Shown: positions 7,684 to 16,209 of the stretch, one piece after another
Position numbering within the stretch: the stretch's first letter is position 1
Layout of the letters: every line of letters starts with the position of its first letter
Origin: Chryseolinea lacunae
Lineage (GTDB): Bacteria; Bacteroidota; Bacteroidia; Cytophagales; Cyclobacteriaceae
Direction: 5' to 3'
DNA length: 64,000 nucleotides
Assembly: GCF_016735595.1 (NCBI RefSeq)
Contig: NZ_JAERRB010000004.1
Location: forward strand, 186,001 to 250,000
Notes under the pieces: generated by a model
Told to the model about the DNA's origin: nothing
The model's database searches: none
What the model saw: the letters and a program-made list of their open reading frames with translations, nothing else
Program-made: the position numbers and the translations under genes

Positions 7684-9579
7684 ATGAATACAACCCTTTC
7701 TTCTTTTGAAGCCTATGCGCAGCAGTACAAAAACAGTGTAGATAACCCGGAAGAATTCTGGAACACCGTGGCCAGTGATTTTGTGTGGCGTAAAAAATGG
7801 GACAAGGTTTTGGAGTGGGATTTCAATAAACCCGAAGTGAAGTGGTTTGTTGGTGGCAAGCTGAACATCACCGAAAATTGTATCGACCGTCATCTCGCGC
7901 AACGGGCCGACCAAACGGCCATCATCTGGGAACCTAACGACCCGAAGGACGAAGCCAAACACATCACCTACCGCGTGTTGCACGAGCAGGTTTGCAAAGT
8001 GGGCAACATGCTGAAGGCAAACGGCGTGAAGAAGGGCGATCGGGTTTGCATCTACATGCCCATGATTCCCGAACTTGCCTATGCCGTGTTGGCGTGTGCA
8101 CGCATTGGCGCCGTGCACTCCGTGGTGTTTGCCGGATTCTCGTCGGGCTCGCTGGTAGATAGAATTCAGGATGCCGGTTGCTCGGTGGTGCTCACGTCTG
8201 ACGGTTCGTATCGCGGCGACAAAAAAATAGACCTCAAGCACATTGTGGACGAGGCAGTTGAAAAATGCCCGACCATCAAAAAAACAATAGTATTTGAAAA
8301 GCTGAAGATCAGTGTCAACATGAAACCGGGTCGCGATCTTTGGTGGCACGACGAAATAGCCAAAGTATCGGCCGATTGCCCCGTCGAAGAAATGGATGCC
8401 GAAGACATGTTGTTTATATTATACACCTCCGGCTCCACGGGCAAACCCAAAGGCATGGTGCACACATGCGGTGGCTATATGGTGTACATCAACTACACAT
8501 TCAAAACAGCCTTCCAATATAAAGACGGACAAGTGTACTGGTGCACAGCCGACCTTGGGTGGATCACCGGCCATTCCTATATACTCTACGGACCCTTGTC
8601 GGCGGGTGGCACCACCGTTATTTTTGAAGGCATTCCGTCGTGGCCCGACATGGGTCGGTTCTGGCAGGCCATCGAGCGGCACAAGGTGAACATCTTCTAC
8701 ACGGCACCGACCGCCATCCGCTCGCTCGAAAAAGCACCGCTCAGCTTTGTGGAAAAATATGATCTTTCGTCGCTCAAGGTATTGGGCACGGTGGGCGAGC
8801 CCATCAACGAAGAGGCCTGGCATTGGTACAATAAAAATATTGGCAAAGAAAACTGTCCCATCATCGACACGTGGTGGCAAACCGAAACGGGTGGTTTCAT
8901 GATATCGCCCATTGCCAATGTCACGAAGTTGAAACCCGCGCACGCCACGTTGCCGTTGCCCGGGGTGCAGCCTGCGGTGATGGACGAGAATGGCAAAGAA
9001 CTTTCGGAGAACGGCGTGGAAGGAAGACTCACCGTGAAATTTCCCTGGCCCTCCATGGCCCGTACCATCTATGGCGACCACCAGCGTTTCAGAGACACCT
9101 ACTTCTCGACCTTTCCCGGAAAATATTTCACGGGCGACGGATGCAAACGCGACGAAGAAGGTTACTACCGCATCACGGGAAGGGTAGATGACATCATCAT
9201 CGTGTCGGGCCACAACATGGGCACGGCCGAAGTGGAGAGCGCCATCGACGAACATCACGACGTGTGCGAAACGGCCGTGGTAGGCTATCCGCACGACATC
9301 AAAGGCCAAGGTATCTACGCCTTTGTGATCACCTATAACAAACCCGAAAACGAAGAGAAGCTCCGCGCCGAAATTCGCGACACGGTTTCGAAAATCATTG
9401 GCCCCATCGCCAAGCCCGACAAAATTCAGTTTGTGAGCGGCCTTCCCAAAACACGCTCCGGAAAAATCATGCGCCGCATTTTGCGCAAGGTGGCAGAAGG
9501 CGACACTACAAATCTTGGCGACATCACAACCTTGCTTGACCCTGCGGTAGTAGAAGAGATCAAGGCCGGCGCGCTTTAA
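7684..9579 (+). CDS. acs: Acetyl-CoA synthetase (AMP-forming)
   Basis: This 631-residue enzyme activates acetate through acetyl-AMP to acetyl-CoA in the cytoplasm. The A3 P-loop YTSGSTGKPKGMVH lies near residue 250. Others are GEPINEEAWHWY, the A5 segment DTWWQTETGGFM near 395, the A8 hinge ITGRVDDIIIVSGHNMGTAE, and the catalytic Lys K594 in TRSGKIMRRIL, the usual site of reversible acetylation. Its length is slightly shorter than the E. coli enzyme (652). It stands alone, with a 263-bp upstream region containing an inverted repeat at 7583-7599. It ends only 3 bp from the convergent dehydrogenase. Confidence 0.97.
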   Translation: MNTTLSSFEAYAQQYKNSVDNPEEFWNTVASDFVWRKKWDKVLEWDFNKPEVKWFVGGKLNITENCIDRHLAQRADQTAIIWEPNDPKDEAKHITYRVLHEQVCKVGNMLKANGVKKGDRVCIYMPMIPELAYAVLACARIGAVHSVVFAGFSSGSLVDRIQDAGCSVVLTSDGSYRGDKKIDLKHIVDEAVEKCPTIKKTIVFEKLKISVNMKPGRDLWWHDEIAKVSADCPVEEMDAEDMLFILYTSGSTGKPKGMVHTCGGYMVYINYTFKTAFQYKDGQVYWCTADLGWITGHSYILYGPLSAGGTTVIFEGIPSWPDMGRFWQAIERHKVNIFYTAPTAIRSLEKAPLSFVEKYDLSSLKVLGTVGEPINEEAWHWYNKNIGKENCPIIDTWWQTETGGFMISPIANVTKLKPAHATLPLPGVQPAVMDENGKELSENGVEGRLTVKFPWPSMARTIYGDHQRFRDTYFSTFPGKYFTGDGCKRDEEGYYRITGRVDDIIIVSGHNMGTAEVESAIDEHHDVCETAVVGYPHDIKGQGIYAFVITYNKPENEEKLRAEIRDTVSKIIGPIAKPDKIQFVSGLPKTRSGKIMRRILRKVAEGDTTNLGDITTLLDPAVVEEIKAGAL

Positions 9580-9582
9580 GCG

Positions 9583-10578
9583 TCACACCTGCTTCACTTC
9601 ATTGAGCAGCGGAGTCTTCTCCACAAAAGCTTTCAAATTGCCCAGGGTGACCTGGGCAATTTGCGTTAAGGCCTCTTGTGTAAAAAATCCCTGGTGAGCC
9701 GTGACCAGCACGTTGGGAAAACTCATGAGCCGCATCAACACATCGTCGGTGATGATGTGATCGGAGAGGTCGCGAAAAAACAACGACTCCTCTTGTTCAT
9801 ACACATCGATTGCCAGTGCACCAAGCTGCTCCGACTTCAGCGCGCGAATCACACTGCGCGTGTCGATGAGGCCACCCCGGCTTGTGTTGATGAGCATGGC
9901 GCCTTTTTTCATGCGGTCGAGCGTGTCGTGGTTGATGAGGTAGCGGGTGTGTTCGTTGAGGGGACAGTGAAGTGAGAGGATGTCGGCTTGCGGAAGAATG
10001 TCGTGTAACGGCGCATAGGTGACGCCGGCTTGCTTCATGGCTTCCTGCTCCACCACGTCGAAGGCCAGCACGCGGCAGCCAAAGCCCAGCATGATTTTGC
10101 AGAACACCTGGCCGATGTTTCCGGTGCCGATCACGGCCACCGTTTTTCCATAAAGATCGAAGCCCAGCAATCCTGCCAGCGAAAAATTCTGTTCGCGAAT
10201 GCGGTTGTATGCTTTGTGAATTTTTCGGTTCAGGGTCATGAGCATGGCCACGGCATGTTCGGCCACGGCGTGAGGCGAATAGGCCGGTACCCGAACCACC
10301 GGCATGTGCAGCCTTGCCGCCGCCGCGAGATCGACCTGGTTGAACCCCGCGCAACGCAGGGCTACCAAACGAACATCTTGCGTGGCCAGCTTCTCCAGCA
10401 CGGCAGCGTTCACTTTGTCGTTCACAAAAACACAAACGGCCTCGGCGCCCGTTGCAAGCGCCGCGGTCTTTTCGTTGAGAGGAACATCCAGAAACTCCAG
10501 TGTGAAGCCATAATCTTTGTTATGCAATTCGAAGAACGTCTTGTCGTAGGACTGTGTGCTGAAGAAAATAACTTTCAT
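9583..10578 (-). CDS. D-2-hydroxyacid dehydrogenase (fermentative D-lactate dehydrogenase type)
   Basis: This 331-residue NAD-dependent dehydrogenase has the Rossmann motif VIGTGNIGQVF. The catalytic Arg is in LINTSRGGLID, the Glu in DVYEQEESLFF and the His in VTAHQGFFT. The LFFRDLS and GFNQVDL segments are characteristic of the LdhA branch that interconverts pyruvate and D-lactate. Placed tail-to-tail with acs, it could belong with two-carbon/three-carbon overflow metabolism, but it is transcribed separately. Substrate assignment to lactate is by resemblance to LdhA only. Confidence 0.88.
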   Translation of the reverse strand: MKVIFFSTQSYDKTFFELHNKDYGFTLEFLDVPLNEKTAALATGAEAVCVFVNDKVNAAVLEKLATQDVRLVALRCAGFNQVDLAAAARLHMPVVRVPAYSPHAVAEHAVAMLMTLNRKIHKAYNRIREQNFSLAGLLGFDLYGKTVAVIGTGNIGQVFCKIMLGFGCRVLAFDVVEQEAMKQAGVTYAPLHDILPQADILSLHCPLNEHTRYLINHDTLDRMKKGAMLINTSRGGLIDTRSVIRALKSEQLGALAIDVYEQEESLFFRDLSDHIITDDVLMRLMSFPNVLVTAHQGFFTQEALTQIAQVTLGNLKAFVEKTPLLNEVKQV

Positions 10579-10967
10579 GAGCGGATGATGGTTAGAATTT
10601 TAGTATACCCCATACGTTGGCGGAGGGCAACGTCTTCAGGTTTTATCGGCAGTGATGGACCAGTGTTCTTGGCGGCCAGAACAAGTAGAACAGTCGTCAA
10701 CACCTATCCTATGGGGAAAAGCATCCACAGCAGACGGAGGTAATCCTGCAGTTTTGTGACCGTCGCGGGGCTCAACCCTGTAGGGGTCGAAGAATTATCA
10801 GATAAGATAGGCGTTTTTGCAGTAATTTCAGGTGCACGGAAAAGGGTTTGAGGCGATTGAGAGAAATTCTGGACGATGTATGATTTTCCGTGATTCTAAA
10901 TAAAAGCAATTTCAGTAAAAAGGCCCTACGGCTTACTTTTGAAATCCATAACATCACGTTCACTACC
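10579..10967. other. Intergenic stretch between divergent genes
   Basis: These 389 bp separate the dehydrogenase (-) from the outer-membrane operon (+). They hold a short inverted repeat ACGTTG-8 nt-CAACGT at 10614-10633 and no convincing promoter by eye. An in-frame ATG at 10890 would extend the next gene, but the lipoprotein signal begins at 10968. No RNA gene is recognised here. Confidence 0.5.
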
Positions 10968-12548
10968 ATGAAGATATCCGGGAGGTTTGGTCATCGCATT
11001 GCTTGGGCGACATCGGTCTGCCTCTTGCTGGGTGCGTGTCTGGATTCGGACGACTATAGCGTGGATGGCCTTGAAGCATCGCCCAACCTGCTGTTGCCGC
11101 TGGCTTCGGGTGTTCTGGGTGTGGAAGACTTTTTGCCCGATGCCGACACCGCCCTTGTGCACGTGGATGCCAATGGCCTGGTGTATCTGTCTTACGGCCA
11201 AACCCTGCATTCTCAGGACATCAGCGACCTGCTGGCGTTTCCGGATAAGAGCTTTTTGAAAACAGTGCCTTTGCCACCGGCGGTTGTTCCACCGTCGGCA
11301 ACCGATCAACCTTACGCTACCCTTTCGACCACACTGGATTTCGGTCTCGATCCCGAGAAGTTGACTGAGATGATTTTGAAAGGCGGGAACCTGCGGATAA
11401 GTACCACACTGGTGCCTTTCGATCTCGCAGGCTTCAACTACGAAGTTCGTGTGGAGTTGCCGGACGTGACGCGCGGCAATGATCCGTTTGCCATCACGGC
11501 GTCGGGCAAACCGTTGAATGTCGGGTTGCAAAACTACCGCATGCTGTTCAACGACAACATCACCACCCTGAAACTCACCGTCATTCAAAAGGCACATTCC
11601 AACTCCGTTGTTGTGCCTGTCGGAGCGGAATTGAAAGTAGAGTTGGCCTTCACCGCCATGGACTATTCCATCGCGAGAGGTTTTATGGGCGACCAGGTGG
11701 CCAGCATTCCCGAGCAAAGCATCAACATCGAAGCGTTCGATCCGCTTCCCGGCGCAGACGCCTCGTTTGTGGAGCCGCGTCTTGCCTTCGAAGTGTTGAA
11801 TCGCTATGGCATTCCCGTGAACGTAAACTTCCTGCAACTGGAAGCCCGCAAGAAAGGCCACGCGCCGCTGCTATTGCAACTCGACAAAACCAGTCCCATA
11901 GAAATAGGCTTTCCAACCCAACCCGGCGATTCGTCGACAACCGTCGTGAATGTGCTCAATGCAAAAGCCCTGTTAGACTTTGACCCCGATCAGTTTTATT
12001 ATCGCATCAATGCCCGCATCAACGAGGGACTTACCACCGGCGACAATTTTTGTGAAGACGTGAGCGAGTTGAAGATACGTTTCAAAGCCGACCTCCCGTT
12101 GTATGGCCACGCTTCCAAAATTGTTTTGGGCGACACCGTAGACCTGGACCTGGAAGATGTGGAGCAATCGAACATCGAAGACTTTTTTATACGCGCCAAA
12201 ATAAAAAACGATCTTCCGCTGGAAGGTACGCTACAGTTCTATCTGGTTGACCGGAACAACCACGTGATCGATTCCATATTCACCACGGCGCAATCGGCCC
12301 TGGTGAAGGGCAGCACGGTGAACGCCGCCGGCGAGTTGGTTTCGGCTGGCGTGTTTGATCAGGAGTTCCCCATCGAGAAGAGCAAAGTCGATAAACTATT
12401 TCAGGCCAGCCGGCTCATCATCCTGTCGCGCATGAACACCGTGAAGGCGCCCAATGGAACACAACCCGATGTGAAGTTCAAAGCGTCCTATAAAATGGAT
12501 GTGAAGCTGGGAGTACGTGCCACCCTCAACGTGAAAGCCGACCTATGA
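10968..12548 (+). CDS. Outer-membrane-associated lipoprotein, first gene of a three-gene envelope operon
   Basis: The protein has 526 residues from the ATG at 10968. That start places a lipoprotein signal peptide at the N-terminus: a basic n-region (MKISGRFGHR), a hydrophobic core, and the lipobox LLLGAC followed by an acidic LDSDD stretch, which in Bacteroidota favours export to the outer membrane or surface. An ATG at 10890 exists but would bury the signal. The rest is predicted mainly beta, with no enzyme motif. I do not recognise a named family. It overlaps the DUF5723 gene by ATGA (12545-12548), so it probably works with that outer-membrane protein. Confidence 0.8.
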   Translation: MKISGRFGHRIAWATSVCLLLGACLDSDDYSVDGLEASPNLLLPLASGVLGVEDFLPDADTALVHVDANGLVYLSYGQTLHSQDISDLLAFPDKSFLKTVPLPPAVVPPSATDQPYATLSTTLDFGLDPEKLTEMILKGGNLRISTTLVPFDLAGFNYEVRVELPDVTRGNDPFAITASGKPLNVGLQNYRMLFNDNITTLKLTVIQKAHSNSVVVPVGAELKVELAFTAMDYSIARGFMGDQVASIPEQSINIEAFDPLPGADASFVEPRLAFEVLNRYGIPVNVNFLQLEARKKGHAPLLLQLDKTSPIEIGFPTQPGDSSTTVVNVLNAKALLDFDPDQFYYRINARINEGLTTGDNFCEDVSELKIRFKADLPLYGHASKIVLGDTVDLDLEDVEQSNIEDFFIRAKIKNDLPLEGTLQFYLVDRNNHVIDSIFTTAQSALVKGSTVNAAGELVSAGVFDQEFPIEKSKVDKLFQASRLIILSRMNTVKAPNGTQPDVKFKASYKMDVKLGVRATLNVKADL

Positions 12549-13948
12549 AGCATCTCGTTTTTGTCGGCTTCATCATTCTCACCGGCGCATGCCTCTGCGA
12601 ACAAGCTTTCGCGCAACACGAGGCCACGCTCTATTTCATGAACAGCATTCCGCAAGCCGGCTATCTCAACCCGGCCACGCAACCAAAGTATAGCTTTTCG
12701 ATTGGCCTGCCCGGCTCGTCGGTGTTTGCCCAGTATAACAACAATGGTTTCACCTATAACGACTTTGCAGTGAAGCAAGGCGACAGTGTGATTGGCGACC
12801 TCAACAAGTTGCAGCGCGCTATGAAGAAAAAGAATTATGTGGGCACGTCGGCGCAAGCCGATCTTTTTCGGGTGAACCTGAAAGTGAACGCACGTCTTTT
12901 TGTGTCGTGGAACATCACGGCGAAATCGTATAACCGCGTCATGGTGCCAAAAGAATTGTCGGCGGTGTTCATCGATGGCACGTCGGTGTTGGAGAACAAC
13001 CCCGTGAGTGGTTCGCCACAGGTGGAGTCGGTGTCGTATATCGAGTCGGCCTGGGGTGCATCCTACACCGTGAACCGGAAGCTGACCGTGGGCGCGCGCT
13101 TCAAATTGCTGAAGGGCATGGTGAACGCCACCACCATTCGCTCCAACATGGATCTGAGCATGGACGATAACTATCACATCACCGCCATAGCTGACGCCGA
13201 ACTTCGCACCTCGGGTGTGCATCAACTCGACGAAGATGACAACTTTGAAATGAAAGACGATTGGGAGGTCTACAAAAGCAACACGGGCTTTGCCTTCGAC
13301 CTCGGTGCCACCTATAAACTGATGGACGACAAACTCACTCTAGGCCTCAGCCTCATCGACATCGGAAGCATAACGTGGAAAAACGATACCTATAGCTACA
13401 CCCTCGATCCGGCCACGGCCAACATCACCTTCAAAGGTGTGGATCTCGAAAAGGTATTGAATGGCCAGGAAGATTACCTGGAGTCTATCGGCGATTCGAT
13501 TGAGGCAAACTTCAAATTTGTGAAAACGCCCATTCAAAAATATCGCTTGCCGCTTCCCGGAAAAATGTATCTCAGTGCCAGCTATGCCTGGCGCGAAACG
13601 GTGTCGTTCAACGCGCTGTTGTTTGCTGAAAAATTCCGCGGACGTTTTTCGCCGGGCTTCTCGGTGTCGATGCAAAAAGATTTTGGCCGCATCATCAGCA
13701 CGTCGCTCAGCTACACACTCACCAACGCGTCTTTCAATAATATCGGCGCAGGCATCTCGCTGAACCTCGCGCCCATTCAACTTTATGTGGTGAGCGACAA
13801 TATTTTGCGCGCACCCATTTCGTTGCTGACCGATGGAAATGTGAACTCGTATGTGAACAACGCCAAGTTTGTGAATGTGCGTGCCGGTCTAAACTTTGTT
13901 TTTGGCCGCATCAAGAAACAGGAACGATTGCCCTCACCTTCGCTTTAA
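12545..13948 (+). CDS. DUF5723-family outer-membrane protein
   Basis: This 467-residue protein has a signal peptide ending CEQAFAQ, then HEATLYFMNSIPQAGYLNPA, the N-terminal signature seen in Bacteroidota DUF5723 proteins. The body is rich in alternating amphipathic strands (SVFAQYNNNGFTYNDF, LYVVSDNILRAPISL) and ends in a beta-like strand, fitting an outer-membrane barrel. Both ends are translationally coupled, ATGA to the lipoprotein upstream and TAATG (13946-13950) to the OmpA-like gene downstream. The arrangement suggests an assembly of lipoprotein, barrel and peptidoglycan anchor. Function is unknown. Confidence 0.8.
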   Translation: MKHLVFVGFIILTGACLCEQAFAQHEATLYFMNSIPQAGYLNPATQPKYSFSIGLPGSSVFAQYNNNGFTYNDFAVKQGDSVIGDLNKLQRAMKKKNYVGTSAQADLFRVNLKVNARLFVSWNITAKSYNRVMVPKELSAVFIDGTSVLENNPVSGSPQVESVSYIESAWGASYTVNRKLTVGARFKLLKGMVNATTIRSNMDLSMDDNYHITAIADAELRTSGVHQLDEDDNFEMKDDWEVYKSNTGFAFDLGATYKLMDDKLTLGLSLIDIGSITWKNDTYSYTLDPATANITFKGVDLEKVLNGQEDYLESIGDSIEANFKFVKTPIQKYRLPLPGKMYLSASYAWRETVSFNALLFAEKFRGRFSPGFSVSMQKDFGRIISTSLSYTLTNASFNNIGAGISLNLAPIQLYVVSDNILRAPISLLTDGNVNSYVNNAKFVNVRAGLNFVFGRIKKQERLPSPSL

Positions 13949-16017
13949 TGATTATGAAAAAGAATATATACACATCCCTCTTCCTTCTTTGGCTAACGCA
14001 TGTGGCCGTAGCACAATCTGCATTCATACCGAAAAATCTCGGTGCGGGTATCAACACTACCTACGATGAAATCAACCCGGTGCTTTCGCCGGACGGAAAG
14101 ACACTGTACTTTTCACGCCTGAATCACCCCTCGAATACCTATGGCCCGGCCGATAGCCAGGACATCTGGTTTTCGAAGTTGCAAGCCGATGGCACATGGT
14201 CGGCAGCCGAACGCGTTTCGGGCCTGAACATCGGTCGCTACAGCGCGGTCTACTCGGTGTCGGCCGATGGTAACACACTTTTGTTGAACGGCGTCTACAA
14301 CAACAACGGATCGACCTGGAAAAAGCGCGGACTCTCCACCGCCTTCAAGATGGGCGACGCCTGGTCAACACCCGCGCGTTTGAAAGTGAAGGGTTTTTCG
14401 TCGGGCAACCGTGGCATGAAAAGCAGCGCATCGATGAGCGCCGATGGAAAAACGATCGTGTTCAGCTTCGCGAAAGGAAGCAACAGCAAACGCTCGGCGC
14501 TTTATCTGAGCGAGCTAAAAGAAAATGGCAAGTGGACAAAACCCAAGAAGATCGCGGCACTTGCATCGCCCGCCAGCGACGATGCACCGTTCCTGTTGGC
14601 CGACAACAAAACATTATACTTCTCCAGCAACCGCGGTGCAAAAGGTGACTACGATGTGTACACCACCACCCGCACCGGCGCCGACTGGAAATCGTGGTCA
14701 ACACCAAAACCTTTGAACGACACGATCAACTCTGCGGGTTGGGAGTCGTATTTCAAGACCAGCAAGAATGGAAGCACCGGCTATTTTTCGACCGATCACA
14801 ATTCGCTGGGCGGTGCCGACATTTTTAAAGTGAAAGTATACGAAGATCATCCGTTCGTGATTGCGCATGGCGAGGTTCAAAACTCGAAGAGCCTTCGCGC
14901 CCTCAAAGGAAAAGAAGTGAAAATCCTGGTAGACGGTAAACCCGCCGACAGCGTTTGGTTGAATGCTGATTCCGGGACCTATCGCCTGAAGCTTCCGCTG
15001 AAGAAAAAATACAACGTGTCGCTGGTAGTGCCCGACTATAAAGTGATCAATGACGTGATTGATGTTTCGACAGTACGCGAATTCACAAACCTTCCCAAAC
15101 CACTAAAGGCCGAGCCTTTGCCTTACGTACTGGTGAAAGGAAAACTGTTTATCAAAAACACAAACAACACCATTCCCGCCGCTGCCAATGCAAAGATTGT
15201 AGCCGATGGCGAAGAGGTTGACTCGGCCTTTGTGAACAAAACCGAAGGCACCTATGAGGTGAAGCTGAACCATGGCACACTCTACTACATGCAGGTAAGC
15301 GCACGCCGCTTCGAGTCATTCCCCGAACCGCTCGACCTGAACACCGTGGACGAGTATCGCGAGATCACGCTCGACCTGTTGGCCGATGCCGAGAAGATGG
15401 CCATTGTGTCGGGTAAAGTAATTGACAAGAAAACAGGCAAGCCCCTCATTGGCAAAACAGGCCTCAAGATTATGGTGGAAGGCATTGACAACGCGGCAGC
15501 GGCCATCGATTCGTTGCAAGGCACTTACGATCTGCGTCTGCCTCTTAAACGCGCATACGTGCTGGGCGCTTCTGCTCCGGATTATTATCCCATCTCTGAA
15601 AACATCGACGTGTCTGCCGAGACGGGCGAAGTGACCCTTACACGCGACCTGGTGCTGGTGCCTATTGAAGTGGGCCAGTCCATTCGCCTCAACAACATTT
15701 TCTTCGACGCGGGCAAGTCTGTATTGAAACCCGAGTCGTTCCCCGAGCTTGATCGTGTGGCGTTGTTCCTCGAAGGCAACCCCGACATCAAAGTCGAAAT
15801 CTCGGGCCACACCGACAACGTGGGCAAAGCCGCGACCAATCAGAAATTGTCGGCCGCCCGTGCGAAAGCCGTGACCGAATATGTGGTGAAGAAAGGCATC
15901 GCGAAAGAGCGTATCGTAGCCAAAGGCTATGGCATGGCAAAACCCGTGACCACCAACAAAACACCCGAAGGAAAAGCGCAGAACCGTCGCGTGGAGTTTA
16001 CCATCCTGAAAAAATAA
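13948..16017 (+). CDS. PD40 (WD40-like) and OmpA-family peptidoglycan-anchored protein
   Basis: This 689-residue protein has a signal peptide (KKNIYTSLFLLWLTHVAVAQ). A PD40 beta-propeller-like region (about 25-290) contains repeated LSPDGKTLYFSR and LSADGKTIVFS motifs. Three beta-sandwich repeats (about 310-550) each hold a 'VDGKPADSV...GTY' pattern. The C-terminal OmpA domain (about 570-689) has the peptidoglycan-binding ISGHTDNVGKAATNQKLS and NRRVEFTI. The layout resembles PorE- and PAL-like anchors of Bacteroidota secretion or motility machines. A start at 13954 is an alternative. It is the last gene of the operon, followed by a strong terminator. Confidence 0.88.
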   Translation: MIMKKNIYTSLFLLWLTHVAVAQSAFIPKNLGAGINTTYDEINPVLSPDGKTLYFSRLNHPSNTYGPADSQDIWFSKLQADGTWSAAERVSGLNIGRYSAVYSVSADGNTLLLNGVYNNNGSTWKKRGLSTAFKMGDAWSTPARLKVKGFSSGNRGMKSSASMSADGKTIVFSFAKGSNSKRSALYLSELKENGKWTKPKKIAALASPASDDAPFLLADNKTLYFSSNRGAKGDYDVYTTTRTGADWKSWSTPKPLNDTINSAGWESYFKTSKNGSTGYFSTDHNSLGGADIFKVKVYEDHPFVIAHGEVQNSKSLRALKGKEVKILVDGKPADSVWLNADSGTYRLKLPLKKKYNVSLVVPDYKVINDVIDVSTVREFTNLPKPLKAEPLPYVLVKGKLFIKNTNNTIPAAANAKIVADGEEVDSAFVNKTEGTYEVKLNHGTLYYMQVSARRFESFPEPLDLNTVDEYREITLDLLADAEKMAIVSGKVIDKKTGKPLIGKTGLKIMVEGIDNAAAAIDSLQGTYDLRLPLKRAYVLGASAPDYYPISENIDVSAETGEVTLTRDLVLVPIEVGQSIRLNNIFFDAGKSVLKPESFPELDRVALFLEGNPDIKVEISGHTDNVGKAATNQKLSAARAKAVTEYVVKKGIAKERIVAKGYGMAKPVTTNKTPEGKAQNRRVEFTILKK

Positions 16018-16035
16018 TACTACAAAAATTTATTT

Positions 16036-16080
16036 AAAGGGCCTTATTTGCTTCCGGCAAGTAAGGCCTTTTCTTTTTTT
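16036..16080 (+). terminator. Rho-independent terminator of the OmpA operon
   Basis: The hairpin pairs AAAGGGCCTTATTTGC with GCAAGTAAGGCCTTTT (two imperfect pairs) and is followed by a T-rich run to 16080, 19 bp after the stop codon. Confidence 0.85.
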
Positions 16081-16209
16081 GATGGATTCAAGTTGTTTGT
16101 GACATAACATGGTAGAAGGCCAGGGCAGCATGCTTCAATTTATTTTCATTTTCTTTTATGGAATCAACAGCCTGCAGGCATCCTAGCGTGGTACAAACAC
16201 CTACCACGT

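Noticed and set aside
10890-10967. N-terminal extension of the lipoprotein gene from ATG 10890
   Set aside because: It would place 26 residues before a complete lipoprotein signal peptide and prevent its recognition.
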